The position numbers and the translations under genes were made by a program. Under the pieces are notes generated by a model. That model did not search any database. It was not told the DNA's origin and saw only the letters and a program-made list of their open reading frames with translations. Below, piece by piece: positions 52,177-60,565 of a stretch of 64,000 nucleotides of DNA (within the stretch, counting starts at the first letter, position 1; each line of letters starts with the position of its first letter). Origin of the DNA: an uncultured Candidatus Nitrosopumilus sp. (lineage in GTDB: Archaea > Thermoproteota > Nitrososphaeria > Nitrososphaerales > Nitrosopumilaceae); assembly GCA_951812645.1 (NCBI GenBank), contig CATOSM010000001.1, positions 413,560 to 477,559 of the forward strand. The letters are read 5' to 3'.

Positions 52177-52593
52177 TTGACTTCTGCAGAGATTAGGGAA
52201 AAGATCCTCAATGACGTAGTCTTTATGGGATTGAGATCATCAATCGGAGTAATTTTCATTCTTCATGGAATGATGAAATTTAATCCAGGATTTGCAAACG
52301 CTTTGCCAAACATGGGTTTGCCACCTGAGATGCAAATTCCAATTGCATTAGCAGAGGTCGTCCCAGGAGTTTTGATGATTATCGGAGTTCTCAGCAGATT
52401 GTCAGGAGCATTGCTTTCCATAGTAATGTTAGGCGCAATATTCATGGTTAAGAGAGCTCAAAGCATGACAGGAGATGGAGGAGTTGAGTTTGATGTCATT
52501 TTACTTGCAGCATCTCTGGCAATTATGATTGCAGGCCCAGGTAGAATTTCACTTGCTCAAGCAATTAAAAAGATACCCAGATGCTTACACTAG
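52177..52593 (+). CDS. DoxX-family membrane protein
   Basis: 138 residues from TTG. Four membrane segments: GLRSSIGVIFILHGMMKF, PIALAEVVPGVLMIIGVLSR, LSGALLSIVMLGAIFMV, DVILLAASLAIMIAGPG. LHGMMKFNPGFAN and LAEVVPGVLMIIG are DoxX-like. DoxX proteins are terminal-oxidase or thiosulfate-quinone-linked; actual role unknown here. Its end overlaps the M20 gene by 4 bases. Confidence 0.85.
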   Translation: MTSAEIREKILNDVVFMGLRSSIGVIFILHGMMKFNPGFANALPNMGLPPEMQIPIALAEVVPGVLMIIGVLSRLSGALLSIVMLGAIFMVKRAQSMTGDGGVEFDVILLAASLAIMIAGPGRISLAQAIKKIPRCLH

Positions 52594-53951
52594 GCATTTC
52601 CAAAATTACTCATTATCATGCACATGCATTTTGTAGTTTTCTTTAACAAATCGATTCTTGCAAATTCGTTTGGAGAATGAATTCTTGAAAACATGTAGGT
52701 GCTTCCAATAGAAATGCAAGGGGCATTTAGAATTTCAACAAACGGATACATAGGACCAGTTCCAGCATTTGAAACATTAAGAATGGATTTACCAAAAGAT
52801 TCGTCTGCAGCATCTTTAACTTGCGATACGAAAGGATGGGAAGAATCAGTTCTTGCAGCTGCCTCGCCATGATACACTTTGATACCAACATCAGAGAATC
52901 CCTTTGATTTTAGGTGTCTTTTTAATCGGGATATCTGTTTTTTAGGGCCCATTTTAGGAATTAGACGAAAATCAATTTTCACAAGAGCGCTGCCAGGAAG
53001 AACAGTTTTTGCACCGTCACCAGCATATCCAGAAACAAATCCTGCAATATTACAAGTAGCGCCTCCAACAAGGGCTTTTTTTGCGTCCAACCCTTTTTTG
53101 TCCCCAACAAAGGAGGTGATGCCAAATTCTTTTTTGAAGGCTGTTTCATCAAACGGTTCCTTTTGAATAATATTCAAATCGTTTTTAGATAATGGTGAGA
53201 CGTCTTTGTACCAATCTTTGATGAGAATTTTACCATCAGAATCTCGAAGTGTGTTTACAGCCTCAATTAATCGCCATGCAGGATTTTTTATCAGTACCGC
53301 TAAACTAGAATGTGCATCTCGAATTGATTCTTTTACAGACAATTCAACAAACAGCAATCCTTTCATTCCAAGTCCTACAATGGGTCTGTTTTTTGCATCT
53401 ACATATCCAAATTCCCAGATTACACCATCACAAGAAAATTTCTTTTTGTATTTTTTTAGATAATCCTCAATGTGTGCACTGCCAGTTTCCTCTTCACCTT
53501 CAATTACGAATTTAATGTTGCACGGAACATCACCTGTTGTTTTCAAACAAGCCTCTACAGATTTGATTCTAGTGATTAGCTCACCCTTATCATCAGTTGC
53601 GCCCCTTCCAAAAATTTTGTTTCCTTTTTTTCTTCCACTAAAAGGGGGGTCATCCCATAAATCAAATGGTTCTGCAGGTTGAACATCATAGTGATTGTAA
53701 AACATCAGTGTTTTTCCAGGATTTTGTTTTGATTTTACCTCACCGTAAACAATAGGTGCAACACCCTTCTTTAACCGTAAAAGTTCAGATTTGATTCCAG
53801 ATTTTTGTAGTATTTTTTGAACCAAACTTGCACATTTTTCAATACCCTCATTTTTGGCAGACACGCTGGGTTGTCGAATTAGTGTCTGCAAATCAGAAAC
53901 AAGTTCATCAAGATATGTATCCACATACTTTGTTGGAATCATTTTACTCAC
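52590..53951 (-). CDS. M20-family dipeptidase
   Basis: 453 residues. Metal-site motifs: FYNHYDVQPAEPFDLWDDPPF (His and Asp), RGATDDKG (bridging Asp), EGEEETGS (Glu pair), and IGSTYMFSRIHSPNEF (C-terminal His). Layout with lid domain (IRDAHSSLA). Cleaves dipeptides or short peptides with two zinc ions. Its first 4 bases overlap the end of the upstream nnrD gene, so the two are likely cotranscribed. Confidence 0.92.
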   Translation of the reverse strand: MSKMIPTKYVDTYLDELVSDLQTLIRQPSVSAKNEGIEKCASLVQKILQKSGIKSELLRLKKGVAPIVYGEVKSKQNPGKTLMFYNHYDVQPAEPFDLWDDPPFSGRKKGNKIFGRGATDDKGELITRIKSVEACLKTTGDVPCNIKFVIEGEEETGSAHIEDYLKKYKKKFSCDGVIWEFGYVDAKNRPIVGLGMKGLLFVELSVKESIRDAHSSLAVLIKNPAWRLIEAVNTLRDSDGKILIKDWYKDVSPLSKNDLNIIQKEPFDETAFKKEFGITSFVGDKKGLDAKKALVGGATCNIAGFVSGYAGDGAKTVLPGSALVKIDFRLIPKMGPKKQISRLKRHLKSKGFSDVGIKVYHGEAAARTDSSHPFVSQVKDAADESFGKSILNVSNAGTGPMYPFVEILNAPCISIGSTYMFSRIHSPNEFARIDLLKKTTKCMCMIMSNFGNA

Positions 53952-54811
53952 ACAATTCTATCAAAAGGCTTCATTACCGCAGGAATTTCATCTAAAAGAT
54001 CCATGGAGGTTAGGTGCAATCCCAAGCGTTTTTGAGCAGATTTGCCTGCAAGGCCATTGATGAAGGTGGCAGCGGCTGCAGACTCTAAAGGATTTCTGTT
54101 ATTAGATAACAATCCTGCAACCAAACCAGACAAAACATCACCAGTTCCACCAACAGTCATTCCAGGAGTTTTCTTCTCATGAAGGTAAGTGGTGGATCCA
54201 TTTGAAATAACATCAGTTGCGCCTTTGAGTAAAACGGTAATGCCAAATTCTTTTGCTTTGATCTCTACAAGTTTGATTCGTTGCAGTTTAGAGCCTGACG
54301 GGGAATCGCCAAACAATCTTTTGAACTCTCCGGCATGAGGAGTCACAACCACATTCTTGTTTGCTAAAAGTGGCAAGACCTCAGGAATTAATGCACTAGC
54401 ATCCAAAGATAATCTGACATCCCTATCCAACAAAGCCTTTACAAAATGCAGTAGAGAATTTTTTTCTTGAATTGCAAGACCCATGCCAATTGTGGCTGAA
54501 TGTAAATTACGAGGCAATGCACCAATCAATTTATTGGCTGCGCCCAAAGTTAGTTTTTGATCAACTAAAGGTATCACTATCAAATTAGGAGAGACAGCAC
54601 GAGTTGGAGTAACGTTGATTTTCGGAACAGAAGTGTAAACCAAATCAGTACCACACTTTAGTGCTGCAAGTGAAGATAAAATTGGAGCACCATGGTAAAT
54701 GTAGCTACCCCCGACAACCAGAACAATGCCATTATCACCTTTTCGTGATTTTGCTTTTCTTGCAGGAATGAATTTTTTCACTGCTGACAAAGTGAGGTTT
54801 TTTCTTGCCAT
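53948..54811 (-). CDS. nnrD: NAD(P)H-hydrate dehydratase
   Basis: 287 residues. KGDNGIVLVVGGSYIYHGAPILSSLAALKCGTDLVYTSVP, then IGMGLAIQ, VVVTPHAGEFKRLFGD, LLKGATDVIS, and MTVGGTGDVLSGLVAGLL (catalytic Asp in GTGDVLSG). ADP- or ATP-dependent repair of hydrated NAD(P)H. The epimerase domain often fused to it is not present here and must be elsewhere. Confidence 0.92.
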   Translation of the reverse strand: MARKNLTLSAVKKFIPARKAKSRKGDNGIVLVVGGSYIYHGAPILSSLAALKCGTDLVYTSVPKINVTPTRAVSPNLIVIPLVDQKLTLGAANKLIGALPRNLHSATIGMGLAIQEKNSLLHFVKALLDRDVRLSLDASALIPEVLPLLANKNVVVTPHAGEFKRLFGDSPSGSKLQRIKLVEIKAKEFGITVLLKGATDVISNGSTTYLHEKKTPGMTVGGTGDVLSGLVAGLLSNNRNPLESAAAATFINGLAGKSAQKRLGLHLTSMDLLDEIPAVMKPFDRIV

Positions 54812-54865
54812 ATCACATACCCTGACAACGGATCAATAAATCTTGTTTCAAAAGATTAGATATGA

Positions 54866-55768
54866 TTAGGCAGACTTTTTTGTAGATTTTTTCACAGTTT
54901 TTGTTTTTTTGACAGTTTTTGTAGTCTTTACAGCCTTTTTGACAGGTTTTATCGTAGTTGTTTTAGCAGTCTCTGTAGATTTTGCAGTTCTGCCAAAAAA
55001 TGCTTTTCGTGCAAAACACAAGTAAGTAGTATGCCCAATACCTTGAAAAGAATGTCTAGTTTTTCCCTCTCTAGCCTCGATATTACGTATGATATGTTCG
55101 GTTGATTCAATATCAGTAAATTCATTTTCGACTAGAGCCATAGTAAGTTTCTCTAGCTGATTCATAGTCGGACAAATAGCAAAAATACAACCACTTCCTT
55201 TTAGCATCTGTCTTACTTGAGGTATTACAACCCAAGGGTCACCCAAGTCAATTAATGCCACATCCATATCCTCCAAATGGATTTTCTTTGCAGTTTTTAA
55301 ATCCAAATTGTGCTGAGTTACATATTTTGATACCCCAGCTTTTTTGATATTCTTTTCGGCGATTTGCATGAATTTCTCATCAACATCAAAAGTGTAAACG
55401 TGACCACGAGGTTTCACAACACTAGCTACAAAAGAGGTCAACGAACCACTGCCAGTTCCAATTTCCAGAATTTTTTGGCCATCACCGATTCCGGCTCTTG
55501 TAATGATATATCCAATATCTTTTGGATAAACAATCTGAGTGCCATGTTGGATTTTCATCGCATAGTCATACATGGTAGGTTCCAAAAGATAGACGTACTT
55601 GTCCTTGTTTGTGATTAATCTAGAACCGTATTCTTTTCCAATAGCATCAGCATGTTTTAGGATACCAATATGAGTATGAAATGATTCGTTTTTAGAAATT
55701 TTTGCCAACCATTTTTTTGAATTGTTATAGAAGAATAATACTGGAGATTTATTCTTGATTTTAGCCAT
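54866..55768 (-). CDS. trmI: tRNA (adenine-N1)-methyltransferase
   Basis: 300 residues. KDIGYIITRAGIGDGQKILEIGTGSGSLTSFVASVVKPRGHVYTFDVD is the class I SAM site; VALIDLGDPWVVIPQV the catalytic loop of TrmI. It methylates A57/A58 in the T loop. The C-terminal ~40 residues are a Lys/Thr-rich tail (KKAVKTTKTVKKTK...) not usual in the family, possibly an RNA-binding extension. Confidence 0.9.
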   Translation of the reverse strand: MAKIKNKSPVLFFYNNSKKWLAKISKNESFHTHIGILKHADAIGKEYGSRLITNKDKYVYLLEPTMYDYAMKIQHGTQIVYPKDIGYIITRAGIGDGQKILEIGTGSGSLTSFVASVVKPRGHVYTFDVDEKFMQIAEKNIKKAGVSKYVTQHNLDLKTAKKIHLEDMDVALIDLGDPWVVIPQVRQMLKGSGCIFAICPTMNQLEKLTMALVENEFTDIESTEHIIRNIEAREGKTRHSFQGIGHTTYLCFARKAFFGRTAKSTETAKTTTIKPVKKAVKTTKTVKKTKTVKKSTKKSA

Positions 55769-55862
55769 ATGTTTTGCCTCAAAATTTTAGATAAGAATCT
55801 ACTGATTTTCAAAAAATCATCCTTTTAAAACAAGACCGACAGACGACTACGGGATAAAGCAG

Positions 55863-55988
55863 ATGAAGGAAGAATATCGTAAGAAAATGATCAAGCAAAA
55901 AAAAGAATATGAGGAGTGGAAAGAAAAACAAGGAGATTCAGATCTCATATTTAATGAAAAAGGTGACAAGAAAAAACCAGAAAAATAA
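55863..55988 (+). CDS. 41-residue charged protein
   Basis: MKEEYRKKMIKQKKEYEEWKEKQGDSDLIFNEKGDKKKPEK, a single highly charged helix. A TATA-like CCTTTTAAAAC lies about 30 bases before the start. Ends 39 bases before the next gene. Function unknown; it could be a ribosome- or DNA-associated microprotein. Confidence 0.5.
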   Translation: MKEEYRKKMIKQKKEYEEWKEKQGDSDLIFNEKGDKKKPEK

Positions 55989-56027
55989 CGCCAATAGGCT
56001 TAAGTTTAGAAATAATACAAAGAAAAT

Positions 56028-56255
56028 GTGGAACAGGTTTTTGTTTATTGTAAAACATGCAAGAAAAAAGTAAAAGCCGTAATTTTGACAAAGCATGACA
56101 AAGAAACAGATGAATCCACAGGCAAACAGAGAAGATACGGAATGGTAAGGGTGTTAGAGCACAGAATAGGATTTAGAAAAAACTGTGATGATACTTCACA
56201 AATCAAGGCGATAGTAGAATCAGACTCCAAAGACGATAATGGCGTATTCAATTAG
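56028..56255 (+). CDS. 75-residue protein with CxxC
   Basis: GTG start, VEQVFVYCKTCKKKVKAVILTKHDKETDESTGKQRRYGMVRVLEHRIGFRKNCDD. One CxxC pair and a later cysteine. Basic, beta-rich. The ATG one base upstream reads a short unrelated peptide. Probably an archaeal zinc-type protein; role unknown. Confidence 0.6.
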   Translation: MEQVFVYCKTCKKKVKAVILTKHDKETDESTGKQRRYGMVRVLEHRIGFRKNCDDTSQIKAIVESDSKDDNGVFN

Positions 56256-56638
56256 ATAGAGAAGATAACCATCACATTGCGATTCAAAGCATTATTTACC
56301 TCGAAAAGGAACAACCTGTGCTGATGATTTTTACAACGGGTTCTATCTGATTTCCTCAAACTGATGAATATTGCCGAATAATGAAGCTGTTTCTTGCATA
56401 CACACGAAAACAAAGTTTTATGATTCCTTATCTTCGATTTTTTAATTTCTTTTCCTATTTTTTGAATATTTTTATTCCAAATTCCGATGTATTTTTCCAT
56501 TTTTTCAAGTTCTTTTTCAGAGTCAGAATTAGAATTCAGTAAAGAGTTTCGGGTTTCCAAATGTCGATTTAACCTTTTTTTAGAATCATCTAGTTTTTTG
56601 TATTGCATTTCTAAAACTTTTTTTGTGATAGAATTCAC
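56252..56638 (-). CDS. Coiled-coil protein with uncertain C-terminus
   Basis: 128 residues in the open frame. The first ~75 (MNSITKKVLEMQYKKLDDSKKRLNRHLETRNS...IGKEIKKSK) form a coiled coil. The rest (FSCVCKKQLHYSAIFISLRKSDRTRCKNHQHR) has a different, poorly protein-like composition, so the true end may be earlier or frameshifted. It overlaps the convergent gene by 4 bases. Confidence 0.45.
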   Translation of the reverse strand: MNSITKKVLEMQYKKLDDSKKRLNRHLETRNSLLNSNSDSEKELEKMEKYIGIWNKNIQKIGKEIKKSKIRNHKTLFSCVCKKQLHYSAIFISLRKSDRTRCKNHQHRLFLFEVNNALNRNVMVIFSI

Positions 56639-56789
56639 GGATATTCAGCTGTTGTTCTTTAAATTGGAATAGAGGACTTGAGCATATTGCTTAATATCAA
56701 AATAGATCGGTTGGTGATAGTTTACAACTTAATTTGACCCACAAGTAATCATTTTTGATTCTGGTTTTTTAACAAAAAGATCACCATAA
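56639..56789. other. Gene-free AT-rich leader before RNA candidate
   Basis: About 150 bases with no ORF. A TATA-like CCATAAAAG at 56784-56792 could start transcription of the GC-rich segment after it. Confidence 0.35.
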
Positions 56790-56920
56790 AAGAGACATTG
56801 AGTCAGAGACATCTCGCGGTGTTAGCTGGAAGAGCTCAATGCTCACATAAACTGGTTAATGCGTTACAGTCCCCATAGCAAAGGAGACGGGAAGAGGCAG
56901 TCACTAAGGTTGTACATACA
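56790..56920 (+). ncRNA. Candidate structured non-coding RNA
   Basis: About 130 bases with distinctly higher GC than the AT-rich flanks, no open frame of note, and consistent nested or serial pairings: CATTGAG (56796-56802) with CTCAATG (56835-56841); a hairpin ACTG-gt-TAA, loop TGCG, TTACAGT (56851-56870); TCCC (56870-56873) with GGGA (56889-56892). I find no tRNA, 5S, SRP or RNase P consensus. Strand is chosen from the TATA-like sequence; the reverse is possible. Confidence 0.4.
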
Positions 56921-56953
56921 GTATTTTAATGCCCAATCAGAGACAATATCAAA

Positions 56954-57274
56954 TTGACAGAAATTAAGCTGGAAGGTTCAGGCGGATGGATTAATGCAGA
57001 TCTTACAGATGAACAAGTGACCAAATCAAAACTTGTTCCAAATATAGACAAGCATTTTTTGGCATCACTTGAAAAACTAGATACTGCAAAAATGTCAAAG
57101 CATTTTTGTAAACAATGCAATTCAGAATTTGACGGTCCCGCTCAAATACAAATCGAAGAGAAGCCAAATGAGGCAGTTGCAGACGGATTAACCCTGATAG
57201 AAAGAGGCCAATACACATGTCACAAATGTAGCACGATCATTGGCGAATACAGGGTATTTGCAAAAAAAGAGTAA
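56954..57274 (+). CDS. Zinc-ribbon protein, 106 residues
   Basis: TTG start, TEIKLEGSGGWINADLTDEQVTKSK..., then KHFCKQCNSEFDGP and GQYTCHKCSTIIGEYRVF: two CxxC pairs about 40 residues apart. No membrane segment. Probably cytoplasmic; role unknown. It follows the RNA candidate by 34 bases. Confidence 0.68.
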   Translation: MTEIKLEGSGGWINADLTDEQVTKSKLVPNIDKHFLASLEKLDTAKMSKHFCKQCNSEFDGPAQIQIEEKPNEAVADGLTLIERGQYTCHKCSTIIGEYRVFAKKE

Positions 57275-57354
57275 ACATGGAATTCTTTACTTTATTATTT
57301 TCATCCGCCTGCATAATGCGTATTCATTAAATATCGCAATTTTTTAGAAATTCC

Positions 57355-57492
57355 ATGGCAAATCAAAAATGCGTATCATGTGGAATTGGTTTCTTTTCTC
57401 CAACAGGGGCAGAGAAATGTTCCAAATGTGCAGGATCTGAATCTCAAGGAAGCGGAGGTCATGATTCCTGTGGTTGTGGACACAGCCATTAA
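57355..57492 (+). CDS. 45-residue double-zinc microprotein
   Basis: MANQKCVSCGIGFFSPTGAEKCSKCAGSESQGSGGHDSCGCGHSH. CVSC and CSKC form one ribbon, the tail CGCGHSH resembles a metal-binding end. The longer ORF beginning at 57380 in another frame overlaps it; the shorter start of that gene at 57539 avoids the clash. Confidence 0.65.
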   Translation: MANQKCVSCGIGFFSPTGAEKCSKCAGSESQGSGGHDSCGCGHSH

Positions 57493-57538
57493 TTCTTTTT
57501 TTCTAAACCATGATATATCAGAGGAAACAAGTAAACGC

Positions 57539-58051
57539 ATGACAAAAACATCTCAAGAAATGAAAGAACTAGTCGAAGGTTTCATCAAAGTTACAAACAT
57601 CAATTATGAAGATCAAACTGATAAAATCAAAGAGAAAAGCAACATCACAGATTGGCAGTTTCATGTCGGGACTAATGTCATAGTCAGCAAGAATGCAAAC
57701 AGAGAAGACAGAATTCATGTGAATGTGAATATGAGATTTCCCCCACAAGACTCAAAACTACTAGTAATGAAAAACCCGTCATTTTCCAAAGCAATAATGG
57801 AGATCAGTGAGATTTGCACCACGTGTAATGTGGGCCATCAGTGGATAAAAGATGTGGAAAACATTGCAGGATTGGCCATATTTTCTCATGTAGACGAGCA
57901 AGTTCTAGACAGAGTTTCATTTCATAACACATGGGATAATGTCGCAAGAGTCTCAGGTCATGTTCAAAAGATTCTTCGCTCTAATTTTAGTGGATTTTCA
58001 GCTCAAAGCAATACAACGGATGCAACCATGGACAAGTCAATGTATGGCTAG
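57539..58051 (+). CDS. Hypothetical protein, 170 residues
   Basis: MTKTSQEMKELVEGFIKVTNINYEDQTDKIKEKSNITDWQFHVGTNVIVSKNANREDRIHVNVNMRF, alpha plus beta, with CTTCNVGHQW near the centre. I think of DUF2299-type archaeal proteins, but with low confidence. The ORF could extend to 57380, but that would overlap the zinc microprotein and its extra residues are not protein-like. Confidence 0.6.
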   Translation: MTKTSQEMKELVEGFIKVTNINYEDQTDKIKEKSNITDWQFHVGTNVIVSKNANREDRIHVNVNMRFPPQDSKLLVMKNPSFSKAIMEISEICTTCNVGHQWIKDVENIAGLAIFSHVDEQVLDRVSFHNTWDNVARVSGHVQKILRSNFSGFSAQSNTTDATMDKSMYG

Positions 58052-58097
58052 ACTAACCGAAATGAACATACACTAGTAAAATGGAGGAAAAACGAAA

Positions 58098-58394
58098 ATG
58101 ATTTCTTTTGAACACAGAGTATTAAACGAATATAGAATCAAAATAGCTAAAATCGAAACCCTTGCAAACTCTATTTTGACACATACCAAGCCGAAAAGTG
58201 AGGAAGTGAAAGGTGCATCAGAATTTCTAGATGTGCTGATTAGTGAGACAGACAAATTCTATGAAAACAACAGCACCATACTGTCAACTAATGGTAAAAG
58301 ACCGCATGTACGCTCTAGATTAGCAGAGAACGAAAAATGGAATGAAAATGTAGAGAGATTTTATGAGAAAAACCCTAGAAGACCAAGAAAATAA
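58098..58394 (+). CDS. Hypothetical basic protein, 98 residues
   Basis: MISFEHRVLNEYRIKIAKIETLANSILTHTKPKSEEVKGASEFLDVLISETDKFYEN, ending in a basic segment ENEKWNENVERFYEKNPRRPRK. Helical. No known motif. Promoter AT-rich before 58098. Confidence 0.6.
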   Translation: MISFEHRVLNEYRIKIAKIETLANSILTHTKPKSEEVKGASEFLDVLISETDKFYENNSTILSTNGKRPHVRSRLAENEKWNENVERFYEKNPRRPRK

Positions 58395-58573
58395 TTAAAA
58401 AGTAAAGAAGAATTAAGTTAGAAATAGAGTCATATCAGGAATCCAAATTTTATCTTTCGGAGTCAAACCAAACTAATTTCATTCAGTAAAATCAATTGCC
58501 AATTTATTTTTAAAATAAAGTTTCATAGTTGCGCCACCAGCTTTAAGATTTCAGCACTTGATAGTTATTAGTA
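58395..58573. other. Gene-free spacer with a possible surface-protein remnant
   Basis: On the minus strand a short frame reads NLKAGGATMKLYFKNKLAIDFTE between stops (about 58490-58555). It looks like the C-terminal piece of a larger archaeal surface protein, but is too short to be certain. Confidence 0.25.
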
Positions 58574-58858
58574 TCAAGCAAATGTATTTGCAGCATCACC
58601 CATTGGTTTACCAGTTAATAATGATTGCCGTTGCGACATAGAATTATCAATACGTGAAGCATCTTGAAGTATGAACCCTGCCTTACAAATATCAATCTTC
58701 TTTACAATACAATATCCATTTTTTTCAAATGAAGATTCTATACATGGAGGTAATTCTCCAGTAGAATATTGCACGTTATCTTGTCCAAATCTTCTTGTAT
58801 CACAAGAGGATAATGAAAAATAATCCTGAGAATGAATATTGAATTTGAAATACTCCAA
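58574..58858 (-). CDS. Hypothetical protein, 94 residues
   Basis: MEYFKFNIHSQDYFSLSSCDTRRFGQDNVQYSTGELPPCIESSFEKNGYCIVKKIDICKAGFILQD. Four cysteines in the first 60 residues, spaced widely, and no signal peptide. May be a fragment of a larger protein together with the unexplained frame just downstream. Not recognised. Confidence 0.4.
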   Translation of the reverse strand: MEYFKFNIHSQDYFSLSSCDTRRFGQDNVQYSTGELPPCIESSFEKNGYCIVKKIDICKAGFILQDASRIDNSMSQRQSLLTGKPMGDAANTFA

Positions 58859-58904
58859 AAAATAATAATGTTAGGAAAATTAAAAGTCTAGTTTTCGTTC
58901 TTTG

Positions 58905-59346
58905 TTATCCTGTAATCTTTATCCATTCATACATTTTTTCAACATTTTTGATACCATCAATATTTGTTAGAATTTCTCCAATATCATCATCTGTATACGC
59001 AGATTCTTTACTAATGTAAAAAACAAATTTTCTGTCAGTATTAATACTATTTTTTAATTGAGTCATAAATTCAGGTGAAAATCTATCAAAATAATCATCC
59101 AAAGATTGCACTCGAAGAATATTTGTTGTATTACATGTGTATCTTGCATTTGTTACAGTAATTGTCTTGAAGTCATTTGTAATGTGGGTTCTAATTCAAT
59201 CATCCAATGTTCAGAATCAGTACTAATTTGATTGATTATTGTTGCAAAAACAAGTACAAGAATACCAAAAATAATCAAAGGTATTGTAATACATAAAATA
59301 ACAATAGATGATTTTTTTATTTTCTTTTAATCTTGAATTTAATCAT
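58905..59346 (-). pseudogene. Membrane protein with frameshifts
   Basis: From ATG at 59346 the frame reads MIKFKIKRK and stops; in another frame it continues KKSSIVILCITIPLIIFGILVLVFATIINQISTDSEHWMIELEPTLQ, a membrane helix. It then shifts to FKTITVTNARYTCNTTNILRVQSLDDYFDRFSPEFMTQLKNSINTDRKFVFYISKES...MYEWIKITG, ending at 58905. Three pieces, each protein-like, joined by A-runs (about 59312 and 59190). The predicted protein is one outer-domain membrane protein of about 145 residues. Confidence 0.55.
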
Positions 59347-59368
59347 CGTTAGAAATGCATTTGTATTA

Positions 59369-60049
59369 TTATTTGCCAAAATATGCTTTGACATACGGTC
59401 TATACAAATAATACAAAATTATGGCACCGATAATTATTCCAATTATGTTCAATGAAGGAACATCAAAGATCAAGCCAACTATTGTCAAAATCAAAGTGAT
59501 AGTCCATGCCCAGGATTTTCCTTTGAGCAATCCCCATGCCATAACAAAAGAGACCATTCCAAAAGGAACCAAAACTACAGCCATCGCTGCAAGTATAGCA
59601 CCATCCAATATTCCAACAAAAGGATTCCCACCGTTTTCATATGCGTAAAAACCAACAATACCAGCAATAACACCTACAAAAATTCCAATTATTCCTGAAA
59701 TTATTTTCAGAATTGCAATAACAGTAACACCTCTAGGCCTCACATGATTTCGAGTAGAAGAAACACGATATTGTTTAGGTTTTACAGTGTTGGATTCAGT
59801 TTTATCAGGGTTATTTTGTTGATCAGAATTTTCAAAACCAACTTTTTTTATTTTTTCAGGTTCCAAATTAGAAATGTTTGAATCAGGCAAGTGAGTTTTG
59901 ATAAGATTGTCCAAATAGTTTCTATCTGAAATGTATAGTTGTAGGTCTTGTTCTAGGGTATTTTTGATGTGTTCTAACCTACCAACATCACCTATGCCTA
60001 GATTCAAAAGATCCTGAACTTTATCAATCAAAGCTTTGTCCAACAACAA
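59369..60049 (-). CDS. Polytopic membrane protein with N-terminal soluble domain
   Basis: 226 residues. The first ~105 residues are soluble and helical (ALIDKVQDLLNLGIGDVGRLEHIKNTLEQDL...), then four membrane segments: VTVIAILKIISGIIGIFVGVIAGIVGFYA, GILDGAILAAMAVVLVPFGMVSFVMAW, WAWTITLILTIVGLIFDVP, LNIIGIIIGAIILYYLY. The basic RVSSTRNHVRPRG before TM1 keeps the N-terminus inside. Role unknown. Confidence 0.75.
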   Translation of the reverse strand: MLLDKALIDKVQDLLNLGIGDVGRLEHIKNTLEQDLQLYISDRNYLDNLIKTHLPDSNISNLEPEKIKKVGFENSDQQNNPDKTESNTVKPKQYRVSSTRNHVRPRGVTVIAILKIISGIIGIFVGVIAGIVGFYAYENGGNPFVGILDGAILAAMAVVLVPFGMVSFVMAWGLLKGKSWAWTITLILTIVGLIFDVPSLNIIGIIIGAIILYYLYRPYVKAYFGK

Positions 60050-60079
60050 TAGGGCTTGAAAGGTGTTTAATCAAGGATC

Positions 60080-60160
60080 CTATTCAGAATTAATAGAATC
60101 TTGAACCATTTTTGGACAATATTGTGAGCGGCAACAAACTAATTTAACAAAACTTGCCAC
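60080..60160 (-). CDS. Possible 26-residue Cys-rich microprotein
   Basis: GTG start; VVASFVKLVCCRSQYCPKMVQDSINSE. A hydrophobic first third and CCRSQYC. Too short to be convincing; listed because the codons and end are normal. Confidence 0.25.
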   Translation of the reverse strand: MASFVKLVCCRSQYCPKMVQDSINSE

Positions 60161-60565
60161 AACATAAAACTCAAAAAAGGATTAGGATGTACCACATGCC
60201 AATTCACGTAAAATGAAAGTTTGGCCACGCATTAAACCACAACAAAAGGGTCGTGATTCGGTTGTGATTTTGTCGTGTTTTGTAGAAATTCGTGCCTAAA
60301 AACGCGACACAGCAACAAAAAACCCATATCTTTGTTGTCGTATCGTATTGTCGTGATGTATTGCTTTTGTTGATGACCCACTATCAGTAAATGTGTAAAA
60401 CCATCAGTATTCACAATCAGTACACGCGCATATGTGAAATTAGATATATGATTGAAAGTGTTGAACTAAACACACGATGATCTATGAGAAAACTGTCAAT
60501 TTAACAAATTATTAAAAAATAACACAAACCAACAAAAATAATTTAGAATGGATAAAAAATTAGAT
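60161..60565. other. 400-bp gene-free region
   Basis: No supported ORF or RNA motif. GTCGTG/TTGTCGT-like short repeats occur around 60250-60360, probably chance. It may contain the promoter of the minus-strand small ORF and ends at the truncated surface-protein gene. Confidence 0.4.

Noticed and set aside
56797-56880. tRNA with unusual arms in the GC-rich segment
   Set aside because: GTTAGCTGG resembles a D arm, but there is no acceptor stem and no GTTCRA T loop.
57380-57538. 5' extension of the 57539 gene
   Set aside because: It overlaps a convincing zinc-ribbon microprotein in another frame and adds low-quality residues.
60240-60380. GTCGTG/TTGTCGT short repeats as a possible CRISPR-like or origin element
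   Set aside because: Units are irregular in length and spacing, with no spacer-like segments.
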